From: Dipetalonema caudispina
Lineage: Eukaryota; Nematoda; Chromadorea; Rhabditida; Onchocercidae
NCBI GenBank assembly: GCA_013365325.1
Contig: JABVXV010000002.1
Location: 310,001-374,000, forward strand
Direction: 5' to 3'
DNA: 64,000 nucleotides
Each line of letters begins with the position of its first letter. Position 1 is the first letter of the stretch. This document shows positions 17,836 through 30,651 of this stretch, piece after piece. The notes beneath the pieces were generated by a model that saw only the letters and a list, made by a program, of their open reading frames with translations, searched no databases and was not told the origin of the DNA. A program made the position numbers and the translations under genes.

Positions 17836-20789
17836 TGATCACTTACACTGCAGTGTAGTCTGAAAGCAATGCAGAGTTTGACCTTAAATATCTTGACGGA
17901 AGTATGAAAGGTGCTGCACTGTAGAATGCAAACTATAAATTTGTCATGGATGTCGACATTTACGGTTTTGACAGTTTTAACTACAGCTAACAACAGGAAG
18001 ATGTTGTAAATTATTCAAATAATCTAAGAGGGTTGAAATCATTCATCTTTATGTTTTTCAATTCATGAATTTCTTATTAATATGTCATTCAGCTACTTCA
18101 TAATTTTTTCTCACATTGTTACTCAGAAAGTGTGTAGCTGTGAGTGGAGATGTGCGGTGAGATCAATAATCGGAAAGCTGGATAGTACTCGAACAGTTTC
18201 ATCTACTTATCTTTATAAACGTCAACAAAATCAGCTTCATCAATAGATCATCAATTATAAGTATACCAGGATTACTCATGCAAGATCTTTCTTGTCGATG
18301 GCCAAATGAACTCATTTCATTCTGTTTACTGATTAAAGATTTATTGCAGTTTGTTGATAATCTTCTATTTTTGGAAATGTTTTCATAGTAACGATAACTT
18401 ATTCGCTATTTCTGCAGTAATTAAAGAAGATCTACGACAAATCTGCCTTCTCATGCTTCAAATCAATATCACTCCTTGGAGGTCTTTTAAAGGAAGTTTC
18501 AAGAAATAAAGGCATGCAGACAACTCGCAATGCTAAATTTAAGAGTAGGGCAGTACGACGAAAATGTCTATGAAGAGATAAACGAATTCACAGATGCATC
18601 TTTCATCTAGAGAACTTCATTTCGAATATCTTTTTTGAAATTATACCAAAAATGCAGGATGCGCAACAGCGGGAAGACCATGCTTGCTAGGGTATACATC
18701 GATTTTTTGGGAAAGAGTGTACACTCTGCTTCAGAGCTACTTACTGGATTGGGCCTTGCAAGGCCTACTGGGCAGTCTGAAGACTTGAAGGTTCTCGCTA
18801 GAAGGAAGTTATGCCGCTACTATCCTTGCTTAGCACTTTTACTTCTTATTCACTGCTTCTACTGCTGAAGTACTGCTCTACGGTTACAGGTTCGTACTTT
18901 CATCAATACTAATTTATTTTTTAATGTTTAATTTAGAATAACGAAAACAGGCCTTTATAGTGGACAACAAGGGATGCCCATTATAGGAGGATCAGAGTTC
19001 TGTTCAGACTCAGATCTACCAAACCTTTGAGCGGGAAGGTGATTGAAGCTCTCTTCCTTCTCCTTTATTTTATAATCAGATTATTAGATCAGTTCAATAT
19101 GAATTTGCTTATGGCTCATGCCAACCTGTACTTTGATTATTTGCACATTGTCTACTTGCCTTCTTAAATTCCATTTTAAAAACATTCCCAATGCAGACAT
19201 CATATTTAAAAGAAACAATTGTATAATGAAAATTTAATCTCAGACTAGATTTATATATTTCAAAGACTATCTTAATCTACTTTATTTCTGCATTGATTAC
19301 CAGCGCTAATCAAATATTAGTAATAGATAATGAAGTTTGAAGTTGGACGACAAATTGTTAAAATATGACTATTATTGGAAATCCTCCTAACTCTCTCAAT
19401 AAAACCATCATATCCTAAACTATTTCTTTTAATACCCAAAATGTTCCAATTGACACAGTCACCGACCTAAGAAAGTCTGAAGTAATAAATTCATAATTTT
19501 TTTTTTGATTTCCTTACGGCAAGATGAATTCAAAACTCGGAGATTTTCAGTGAAAAGCGGAAAGATTTTGCAATGTGTTGTGTAGAAATAGACTTTGGCG
19601 CAGAAATAAGTATTACTTTAAATCTATTCATTTGCTTTCAGGAATAATCCTAACTTTTTTTGCCATTTTCAATAATTATTTTCCAATATTTTATTTATTT
19701 TGCCAGGCAAATAGACACTTCTTTCTCTAATTTCTTGAAATATGCATGAAAAACTACTGAAGAAATAAAAACATTTCCATGAAAGTGTCCAATATAAGGC
19801 GAAAAGAGGACACTTAATCAGTTTCCGGGAAGTGACGAATTTTCATTTCACGTAATCCGATCTTGTCATTATGACGTACGAGTGGGAATGATTAGTAACA
19901 GTGCGAGGTACGATGGAATTTATCTTAGCTTAAAGCAATGAGAAGGCAACAATAACTGCAGCAACTCGTTTTAATTCTTTGATTTTATAAACTTATGAAT
20001 TTAGTGTGAGTGATAGAAAATTTTCATTCTTACTTTCGAAAAAGCATTTAGTCAGATTCATCTTTTTCATGAATGAAATCATTATGTTGATAACAAACTC
20101 TTTCATCTCTATCGTATTGGGTCCTCTATTTCTCCTCTCAGTTATTTCCATCTTCTCTAAAAATGATACTTTTTGGGATAATTCTACATGCCAGAAAACA
20201 AACTAACAAGAAAAATTAATTAACTTGTCATTTAATTAGACTTTCATCCATTATCTGATTCGAAATTTCAGCTATCAGTTATTTGTCGCTTAAAAGAGCT
20301 AATAGTAAAGTCGAAAGAAAAAGCACTGACAAGCACAAATACATTGCTGGCGTTAGTGAAGCATAGGCGGAAATCCTCTCGAACAGGTAGAATTAATGAG
20401 AACAGGTGAAATTAAAATTAATGGAGAAGTAGAAGTGAGGGTTCATGTTACTGTAAAGTTCAGATAGAACAGTAGAAATAGACAAATGAAGGAGATAGCG
20501 AACATTTAATGGTGAAGTACTGAATTATGAAAAGAATAGAACATGAATCCTTTGTTGTTATTTGACGAAAGTTGAAGGAAGGTTTAGGAGAAGGATTGCA
20601 GATAAAATGAACCTGAAATGAAATTAGCTTTAAAAAATGTGTAGACAATACTACCGTATACATGCTGAATCGAGAAAATAACTGTGAAGAAAATACTTAC
20701 CGGTTAATTCATTGGTTGCTAAATGAGAAATTGATAAAGGTGCACCATAAATTACCGCATCAGAAAGCACTTGCCTGATAGTTTCAGTG

Positions 20790-20960
20790 AAAAATAGCTA
20801 AAGAAGCAATAAGGAATAGTAGTTATACCAGAAGGAATAAAGAATTATTGGAAGAGGAAAGATAATTTTAGCTTCTATTCTCATCAATATCAAAGAGTTC
20901 TCGAAAGCACTGTAAATGCTACAATATAAGTATTGTTAGAGCAAGGCACTTATCGATAAG
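20790..20960. repeat. Dispersed repeat, copy 2
   Basis: Counterpart of 4480-4660 in the same orientation, sharing the blocks ATTTTAGCTT, TTCTCGAAAGCACTG and ATTGTTAGAGCAAG in the same order. Confidence 0.65.
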
Positions 20961-21124
20961 GAATTTGTGAAGATACGATAACCTGTAAGCGTGAACTCTC
21001 ATGTCATTTTAATTCTTCGAATCACTATCGTTTTTCCTGGAGAAAGTACTTAGAAAGTTAAAATGAAACAGATAAGCGACAAAGTTATAAATGGTTCGTT
21101 ACTGTCTCTATTACGGCTGTCACT

Positions 21125-21171
21125 CGTTTTTCGGCTGTCACTTGCTCGAGTCAAGTGACAGCCGAAAAACG
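21125..21171. repeat. Perfect 20-bp-arm inverted repeat
   Basis: CGTTTTTCGGCTGTCACTTG at 21125-21144 is followed by a 7-base spacer, CTCGAGT, and the exact reverse complement at 21152-21171. The sequence just before it repeats part of the arm (CGGCTGTCACT). It is non-coding, about 0.5 kb upstream of the first recognised TMEM132 exon. The transcript of either strand would fold into a stable hairpin. Confidence 0.95.
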
Positions 21172-21651
21172 ATCGAAGAAGTTGACTTGAGGAAAAATTA
21201 ATTGTCTCAGAAACAATCATCTATGTCAATTAGATATAGTAGTAGCACTTACCTGAGATAAGAAATCGATTAAGTAATACAACCCAAATATTTTATAATT
21301 AAGAAATTAAACAAGAGTGATTTATATCCTCAGTTTTCTCAACCTATGCTGAATTTCCTGATATAATGAAAATAAAGTAACTTAGTAAAGAAGACTGAAA
21401 TCAATTGAAAAGAGATATGTAAGGGGATCTAAAATGTGATATTAGCCGTATGAAATCATTCCTTCCTAGTTTTATTATATTTGATCCAAATTTAGCTGAT
21501 CCAGTTCAAAATTCTTGCATCAAATAATATTTTGCATACTTGGTAAAAGAGTTCTGCACTTGTTTTTTTCGAGACCTATTTTTAAAGCATCCATGCTGGA
21601 TATATATCAAATGAAATCTTCCAATTTTGATCATGAATAATATATTTGTAG

Positions 21652-24600
21652 GAATCTACCTCTCAGTGATCTCTGATGTGAATGCATTTGTGTTATTTTC
21701 ACCACAACATGGCACAAATTATAACAGAACAACAATTTTTTTACAGGTTTGTTATGATATATCCCATTGAAAATTGACTGAAAACTTTCCACGCTTCCAT
21801 TTTAAATCTTAACAGTCTTCAGAAAAATATATCTGCAAGAATATGAAATTGAAAAAGTTTTTCATTGTTACAGGATGGTTGTCCATCTCGTTCAAGTTCT
21901 ATCGTTGGAACAGAATCTGGACGACGTCATGTGCTTCCGTTAGATGGGATCAGAAGGCCTGATTGTGCTGTGATGATCAAAATTGCTTCAACTACGATTT
22001 CCCTGGTAACAATTACTATTTTAGATTTATTCATGACAATATACCATCTTTCATTAATTTGTTCAGGAGAGGCCATTTGTGGATTTGGTGGCAGTAGCGG
22101 ATGTTTCAATATTATCACACGTTCGTCAACCTCTCTGTATCACCGCACAATTGACACTATCAACGTCAGTAACAGTTCCGGTATCATGCAGTTTATCACC
22201 GTTTGATTCTGCCCGCCAGTCGTGCCTTCTACGAATCATTGTACCTTATTCATGGTTTCCGCTTACCAACGGCTACAAGCAGGTTTATTTACTTTCTAGT
22301 TACGATACAATCCCACATTTGATGTTTGCTGTTGATTAAATGGGAAGTTCTCATATATTTATAAAATACAACTTCTTGCGGTATTGAAGTATGAGTATCA
22401 TCAGTTCCAAACAAATCGAAAAAAAAAAAATCACCGCTTGGTAACTGAGTAAGGGATCTACCAGCAATTTAATAAGTTCATCGGTTAAACGGAATGATTT
22501 GATCGATGACATTGTGAGTACGATGACAGATCATTGGAATAGTTACATTCGTTGTGCCATACTACTCACTAAAAAACTTCCCAATATACTGAAAATAATT
22601 TTAAAGAATTGAAGTTTAAAAGTTCCAATAAATTCTTGCAGTAAATTTGTGATTTACAGATCGTCACACTTCTGCATTCAACTGATAAAGAATGTGGCAC
22701 TCTGCACACAGAAATACATCGTACAAAAATAACACTGCTATCGCCTTCTCCAAATTATAGGTCGTTTGATCTCGACAAACAATTTCCCACGTTGTATGTT
22801 TTTAATTCATCAATTATCAAATCTCGAAAAAATCCATTTATACGAAACTTTCGTCACTGTATTGAAATTTAAGACTCAAATTGTCTGTCAAAGTTTGATA
22901 TTAATTTGAAAATTAAAATGGTGTTCTGATGTAAGAGGATGAATGCAGCTTTACTACGTTTCAACGAGACAAGAAGCTAACTACCAATGAAATTCGCAAA
23001 ATTCAAATTGTGCAATGGATTATTTTAAACTTGAATCATTTTTAGGCATTTACAGTTATTGTCACCAACGAATTTTACCCTTGCGGCAAGTTCACTTACA
23101 ACTTTATTGTTACATTTTGATTACGACGGTAGCAATGAAACTCGCTTCACTGCCATACAGATAAGGTATTTTCCAATTCTGTCTCATTTGCATTTGTTTA
23201 GGAATTCAATTTCTAAGTGGGATTATTATCGCGCATTTGTCACAGCCTTTGGGTGTTTTTCATTAAGACAACTATTGAAGATATTTTCTAAAAAAATTCA
23301 AATTCTTATTTCAAAACCAAAAATTTTAATTATCTGTTAAATAAAACACTGCAGGATTTGGTTGAACAGTTATTTAAAACTTCTCAGCGTTACTTCAGCA
23401 GATCCAAAGCTATGGACAATACAAGTGGAAACTGCTTCTCATCCTAATACTCATATGACCTTTACATGTCAGCATCATTCTTCCTCAAGCTTAGACGGTA
23501 GTTTGGAGAGGTAAGCCGATTTCAATTAGCATTTCCTTGGTTATTTTTGATTCTTAATTCTTCAGTTTGTATGAAGTATCTTCTTTTGTTTCATTTGTAT
23601 CTGTTGGAACTTATCTTTTGTGATACTGTCAAGTAATGGTATTATTTGAGGTGCTAATTCTTATTTAATGTTCTAAATATCTTCTAATATATGTAAATTA
23701 ATTTTGGCAAATAGAATGCTCAGCATAGGATAATCACTGGCAAAAAGTATGATCAGCTTTTTTCTTTGAATTCTTTCAACAGTTGAATTTAAAAATTTTT
23801 AAATTATGCTTCATTTCATTATCCGTTCCAGTCGGAATTTCATATGTTACTTCAATAATCCAGTTCTTATAGATTCAACGGGTATATAATGATGATGTTA
23901 GTCAAAGTAAAAGGCTCAATAGGTACAAAGTCCGAAACACGGTCGAATGCTATCGACAGTGATTTGGTCAAAGTTCATTGGGAAGTGCAATATTTCATCT
24001 CTGAAAATTCTACTTATATGGTACAACGCTTCATTAATTTTTTCTCGAACGTAGTAAAAATAGTATCTGCTTGTATGGTCATCCCGTCTACATGAGATCA
24101 TGCTAATTACTACATTCTATCCCATTACAGCTGGTCTTGGAAATCGTTGTTTGGTATAACCATAAGTTATTATTTACTGTTTAGGTAACCGATAGTTTCA
24201 TGTCCCTTAATATTAGCTGATTGATAATACTTTATTCGTTGAATCGAAACTTCAATTTAATTACTACTCATAAAAATTCAAATTTTATAAAACAAATATT
24301 TTTACTCTTTAGAGTAAAACAACAACAAAGAGAGTAACAACACAATTTCGAATATTTTCGGATTTCGTATATGCTTTGCTGCCAATGATCAAAGTAAATG
24401 GCTAATGATCTTTTGTGTCCATTTTCTGCTATTCTTTCCATTCATAAGATTTTAATTCAAATTTCTTCATCTTCTAATGATGAAATATTGAGGGAGAAAA
24501 TTTGGTCAATACAGCAGTACTATCAGGAAAGCAAGCTGCACTACCGATGAGAATATTTTCCGTTACTGAAGGTGGAAATCTGAACGATGTAACTAGTAAT

Positions 24601-27600
24601 TCAAATTGTATGAGTGCCGAATCACGAGTTTTGAAGGCTTCACCAACTTGTAGTTCTGTTTACGTTGATGGGTTGGTGAACGTTATGGATTTTAATGAAA
24701 AGAACTATTTGTTGTTTGATATTTTTAAATTTTCGTTCGATATTTATACCTTTGAAGTCTTCTGTGACTGACAAGTTTAGAAGATTAAAAATTTCATTGA
24801 ACTTTAATTTGCATTATACTTCCATCACAATTCGTTTCCAAGCAACTTTCAAGTTTGTAGACCTTGAAATGTTAATAAAATATTGCCAAAACACAGATTT
24901 TTTGATCGTTAGCAATTTTCTGATTCTAAATCGTAGACTGAATTATATATATCTTTCATGTTAATTATAGATCGGAATTACGTGGAATGAGTAAAGTTAA
25001 AGTACATATTCATTTTGAAACATTAACCAATTCGATCGAAGTTACAGTTTGGTATCCACGACTTCCGATAACTGTTTGGTTATCAGATCCAGTGTTGAAT
25101 GCTATCAAAGGTTTTCTTGTTTGTATTCTCTTTAGAATAGTTAGTTGGCTCTTGTACACCGTGATGGTGATGTGCAGTATAGCCTAACCATACATTTTTA
25201 TTAGTATCATTTATGAAAATTACATTGAGTTTTTAGTTCCAGTAATTATTATTAGCATCTTTTCTCATCTTCTAAGTCTTACCATTTTAGACTGGCAAAT
25301 AGCAGTATGGAAATGGCTTCCTAGCAGACGTAAAAGGGAAGCCCGACAATTTGGTTGTATCAATAAGTATCAGCAAGCTGAGGTATATTAACAGGTTATA
25401 CACATTTCCGTATAACTTATGTATGGAAACATGAAGTGAGGTTCAGTCTAGCGCTTTAAACTATTTTATTTAAATTATGACGGTGATTATCCTCCTAAGT
25501 TATCTCGTATGTCTTGCAACTTATCCGTCTGTAGCAAGTGAAATTAAGCAATCCGAGCATCAGAGATGTTATCCTCATGCTAAGCACTAAAGTTATGCAC
25601 TACAGGTTCGTATCCTTGCAAGTTATTATGTGGGAGATAAAGAAACTGGAGAACGCATCTATCTATCTGGTGATCGGGATATCTTATTCGACGTGACATC
25701 ATTGACTATAAATCATGTGCATAGTTCAAACATTGCTGTCGCTGTTGTATTACCTCGACAAGATCGCATTTTTGTTGTCGCACATCGTCCCGGTTCAGCC
25801 AGGTTTGTAAATATCAAAGGCAATAAGAAATTAACTACGTCTGATATCTCCAATATCATACTACTTTGTTGCTCTAATAATACCAATCTTATAGGATAAC
25901 GGTTCGTTCAAATACTCCTAATATCGATTATGGCAGCGCTCCAATCGTGGTACAATATCTTTATCATTTTTTTTCGATAATATTTTTTCCTTTCTACTTT
26001 AATTTTTTGAGAAAAAAACTAACTTCTTGAATGTGTAGGTGACGGAAGATGCTGTCTCCGTACGACGGCTTGCAGTAGAAGGAGTTGTTGATATTGCTTT
26101 AGATATTGAACGAATTCCTAGAAGAGCTCACGAATATATCGTTTCAACATTTATTCAAAATACTTTAACATATAAATATCAGGTAAACTTTCCGAAGTTT
26201 TCATTCTTACTGTATTCGCTTATATTAGATTGAATAAAAAGACATTTCACGTTTTATTACCACAGTGTGAAATATTGCTGTGAATCAAACTCTAAGTGAG
26301 GTGAAGTAGAACCGTGCCACAAGTGATAATCATTGATAAGAATGATGGAATCTTTTTAGACGTGAAATATGAAGCAGGCAAAAAAAAAAGAAAGAATTTG
26401 ATGAAATTAAATCTTTGTAGCATGCCACTCTGGTTTGTCGATTATATTTCTCGGACGAACAGATGCTTGAATTAACCGATATTCCATCAGACCAGTATGT
26501 ATTGAAAGGATGGAGTTCAAATGAGCAAGCTATAGCATTAAATCATGGACCAGGTGGACATAACATCGAACTAATCGTTCTACAAAATGCCAAGAACGTA
26601 CTAATCTCGGTTAGCTTACATAGTCCAGATCAGTGCAGTGAACCAGATTCGAGAGCTATCGTTCAGATCGATTATCCCGTACAAATCGAATTTAATGAAA
26701 GGAAGCTTACAAGCACATCATCTATTATTAGTTGTTAGTTTGATCTATAAATAGACTTCTTTAAAATTAAGGTAATTTCATTATGATCTAATTACTTCTC
26801 ATCTTTTTATTCTCACAAATGTTTCATCATTTTTACAGAAAGTTTAGCGATAATTAAGCTTTTAATAAAGGAAAAAGTGAACTTTTTTCTGGATTTGAAT
26901 AAGTAATTTAAGTAAAGATAAAACAACACTTTATCAAAAAAGACTTCTTCATTCTAAATCGTTCATTTAGAGAATGTTTAGAATGCATTTCTCGATTATA
27001 GCAATTTAAAAAAGAATTGAGGAGGGATTTTTGAATGATAGTAAGAAATTCTACTTATTCTTATTTTTCCACCTACGAATAAGGTATTATTCTCTCACCT
27101 TTATCTGTTCTATTGGATACAACTGTAATGTTGATAGCCTAATTCAAGGATGTTATTCAAAAACTATGTTATAGATAATAGCAGCACGAAACTGGAATCA
27201 ACTACAAATTCTGGTAGTTGGAATTCAGAGGTGTTACTCGGATTGATCATTCTGTTGGCTGTAATAATAGGTATTGTGCATACGATAGGTTCAAAGGCTC
27301 GAGAACCATTCAATGAAGGTTATGAGAAGTTAGTATTGCCAATCCTTACCCGATTAAGTTCATCAAGTTCATGTGGAAAGGATGAAAATTCACAAGAATG
27401 GATATGGTTATCGAAAGCACAAATTGATAGTACCAGTATAAATAGCAGGTTTGTATTCGTGTGCAATTGTAGTATAAACTGACTCCTACTTATCATTTTC
27501 TATTAAACTGAAAAGAGTGTGATTTTACCTCAAGTGGGTAAACCGTTTGTAAAGGTTAATTTAGGTATTCCCAGAAATCAACTGTGGATGTTGCTGATAA

Positions 27601-28632
27601 TGCATCAAATGTAAGTATTAGGAGTACACAACGTAGCATATCATATCGTGGATCAGAAATCAGCGTATTCATATCTCCACAACCTGCTGTTGCTGTAAGT
27701 TCAATCATTCATGGAATTAATTGATAGATGCAATTTGTTAGCTTCTCTTATCACTGTTCTTCTTTACTGGTAACAGACTTCATACTTTTTTATATGCTAC
27801 AACTGATATCAGAATTTCACGATAATGTAAGATACATAGTTCATTTAATGTTGCACAGGAAATTATGACACTTTAGCCAGCAAATGTTTCAGATCAATCT
27901 TGATTCATTGGGAAGACATACAACAAGTTGGCGTGGTAGACCGAAAGCCAAGTTGACAAGAAATGCGATGATTGATAGCAGTTCTTCGGAACACAACCTT
28001 TCCAGATATTCATATGCAAATTCGAATGGTAAGACTATGAGCTGCTCATAGATTTGAAGATATTGAGGCTTTCCGCTTTCTTCTCTTACCATCCACAGCC
28101 CTTAACCCTAGCACATCTGCATACCTAATCTGAACTCTTGTGGAATAAACTGTATCTGTTATTTAGGGTACAGCTTTACCCCAGTTACCTCTAATGGTAA
28201 CGAAAAAAGTCTGTGGAGCAGAGGAGGAGGAACTGCCGCAGCAACACCCAGACAGGTATGTTGGCGGCATATCGATCGTGATTTTAGCTTCGATTCCATG
28301 CCTGATATGGATGGAATCCGAGAAACGGTCACTTAAGTGCCACCTCCATCTCCTACTTAATTATCTTATCAATTATTTGAAATTTTATTCTATTTTTCTT
28401 GTTCGCTTTACTGTCTATATTTGGCCGCTTCTGCAATTCATCATTCATCACATAAGCGTGCTTCTCGTTGCTTTCAATAGGTAATTAAAGGTATGAAAGT
28501 TTTCCGGTTGATCAAGATCTTAAAGTATAGGTGACTCATACAACCGCCTGTGATAACTAGCACTATCTTCAGTTCCGTAAAGGATCAGATCAGAAATGCA
28601 GTGGTGCTACGACCAAGAGAACTACATACTGA
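21652..28632 (+). CDS. TMEM132-family transmembrane protein, N-terminus missing
   Basis: Type I membrane protein with a long extracellular part of Ig-like/BIG folds, implicated in cell adhesion and neuronal development. Exons: 21652-21746, 21874-22005, 22067-22282, 22660-22760, 23046-23165, 23355-23510, 23873-24020, 24313-24393, 24493-24671, 24971-25110, 25291-25382, 25606-25802, 25895-25949, 26039-26182, 26421-26737, 27218-27448, 27565-27694, 27893-28028, 28167-28255, 28573-28632. All phases agree, giving 938 codons plus stop after the entering partial codon. Family signatures include CLLRIIVPYSWFP, LVNTAVLSGK, VTVWYPRLPI, HRPGSARF, VTEDAVSV and a late ectodomain QCSEPDSRA segment. One membrane helix (VLLGLIILLAVIIGIV) is followed by a cytoplasmic QEWIWL motif and a Ser/Arg-rich tail. 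The first exon enters in phase 1, so a signal-peptide exon is missing. The 26737/27218 junction is the weakest; exon 24493 needs a GAG acceptor. The C. elegans counterpart should be the single TMEM132 gene. Confidence 0.85.
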
Positions 28633-30651
28633 ATAATGACTGAATGAGTTTGAAATAAGTTTATATTCGTCAGGCACTTTTAGAATGCAAGATCAACCAG
28701 TCTTACATTATCAACTACAATCTGAAGATAGCATGCAAACTTTTACGAAGCTTATTAAGCTACCGCCATAACTTGCTCGCGTCTCTTTCGTCATTTCTTG
28801 TTTCCATCGCTTCCTATTCATTCTACAACATCCAGATTGGTTTCGTGGTAGAGGTTGCAAATATCAAAAACCAGGTATAATGAATGGTTTTCGATTGAAA
28901 TGATCCATAACGGCTCTGTCCATCATATCATCCCTTTCACCTTTTCTCTATAAATCTCTAGCACAAATTATTCATCCTTCTAATGGCACAAATGAGGCAT
29001 ATTAAAACGCGAAATCAATTATCGAAATGCACCGCCTTTATTCAACACTTCTCTTGCTATATACTGACCGTTTGAAATAAGTTTCTACGGGTAAAAAGAT
29101 TTATCTTTGCATTATTTGCTTCCATAAAAGTTATTTCATTCTCATTCTCGAATATGTTAGAATCACAGGATATGACAACTAACAAAACGTAACAAATCTA
29201 CATCTTAAATATACAGCATAACATTGACGAAGGCATTTTGCTTTGTTGATTTTAAAGGAAAATGAAAAAAATCAAGTATCAGCATTCTGTTTACAAATCA
29301 TGAGGAAAGTACTTCAAATGCATAACACCTACCCATATCTCAATGAAACCGGACATTGAAATGAGAACTCAAGCAGTTTTTGTGCTTATAAAGAAGTGAT
29401 ACTGAAGAGATAAACAATACCTTTGCAACGCATAATTGCACTACTGCAAGTACTTCAAAGGAACAGAAGAATCTGTTTAATTCCTTCAACACCAGTTCGA
29501 GCTCAAAGAATATTAAAATTTAGTTTATTATCTGGCAAATAACTCACTGATCTAATAGAAGACTGACAAGTCTGACAAATGTGCATCGCATTCATATTGC
29601 GGTGCAAAACTTTTGAGCTCAATGCACCAACCCAAAGCTCTGATAACCGATGAAACCAATATTTAATATCGAAATGTCTTTGAATTAATAAATTTACGGC
29701 CCATAAACTGGTCTTGCATTAAATCACTTCATCTTGCATTTTTCTTAAAATCCCCTAGATATGATCTTACCCCGTTCTGTTCCACTTACTATATCATCAC
29801 TGTACGCTCAGTAATTCTGAATAATTAATACGTAAAAAGTCAATCGCAGAAAATAATGTGGTAAGCTAATACACGTAAACTGAAAGCTAACACAAAGGAT
29901 ATGTAGAAGTAGAAAAACGAAATCAAATTAGGTGAACTGGTGCCAAAGTCCAAACAAAAATCAGTAAACAAGGAAATAGAACATACCCGCAGTGGACGTT
30001 TGATTCAAGAATTTCATGTTTGAGGTTGAAAAGAATAACTAACACAAGGTGAACGACCACACCGCATTGCATGTGTCGACTAGGCAAAAACAACAACAAA
30101 AACTTTAAGAAACACAACTTCCAAGAAATTTTTTAATGCAAAGACACCGAGTTTACTCGGTCCCAGCTGACATTATAACTTTTTGTTTTCTTTTTCACGG
30201 CCCGATATCATTTTCATTTTTTTTGCTTTGTGTTTCAATTTTTTTCATTTGAAACAAAATTTATTTTCATTTTCTTCTCTGAGCCGATATTAGAATTTTT
30301 TCTCTCTTTGCCAAACAGCAATATTATATCAAATAATCACAACAGAAATACAAAAAGAATAAAATAACCATAGATAACACAGACTTTAGGAGGAACTGTT
30401 TTAAAAACTGGGAAGTACAATTATAAGAATGCTACCTGTGCAGGCTTATAAATAATAAATTATTGCTGTAGGCGAATCGCCAAATGTAGCGAGGAAAAAA
30501 TTAGGAAGTTTTTGATGTAGAAATATGGGATCAAGAACTGGTCTGAAGCAATTTTACAAAAAGTGTAGCCTGCTCAAGCATTTCCCAATGATGTGAAAAA
30601 TCCCGCCTGAAAGTGAAACGTGGAAGATTCACTGATCAAATATTCTTTCAG
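28633..30651. other. Convergent 3' intergenic stretch
   Basis: Lies between the 3' ends of the TMEM132 gene (plus) and the RBM26/27 gene (minus). It should hold both 3' UTRs. No further coding exon, RNA gene or clear repeat is visible. Confidence 0.55.

Larger units (their letters stand above)
15259..21651. other. Long stretch, probably includes the TMEM132 5' region
   Basis: No exon is convincing. It lies upstream of the first recognised TMEM132 exon, whose phase requires at least one earlier exon (start codon and signal peptide). That missing exon is probably here or very close to 21.6 kb. The stretch also holds a degenerate minisatellite, a compositionally different patch at 18.65-18.87 kb, one copy of a dispersed repeat and a strong hairpin. 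Confidence 0.5.

Noticed and set aside
18635..18868. 77-codon frame with a hydrophobic end
   Set aside because: No gene context and no domain; kept only as a compositional oddity.
21652..28632. First reading of the gene as a gp210-type nucleoporin
   Set aside because: The order of motifs (LVNTAVLSGK, VTVWYPRLPI, cytoplasmic QEWIWL) and the single late membrane helix fit TMEM132, not gp210.
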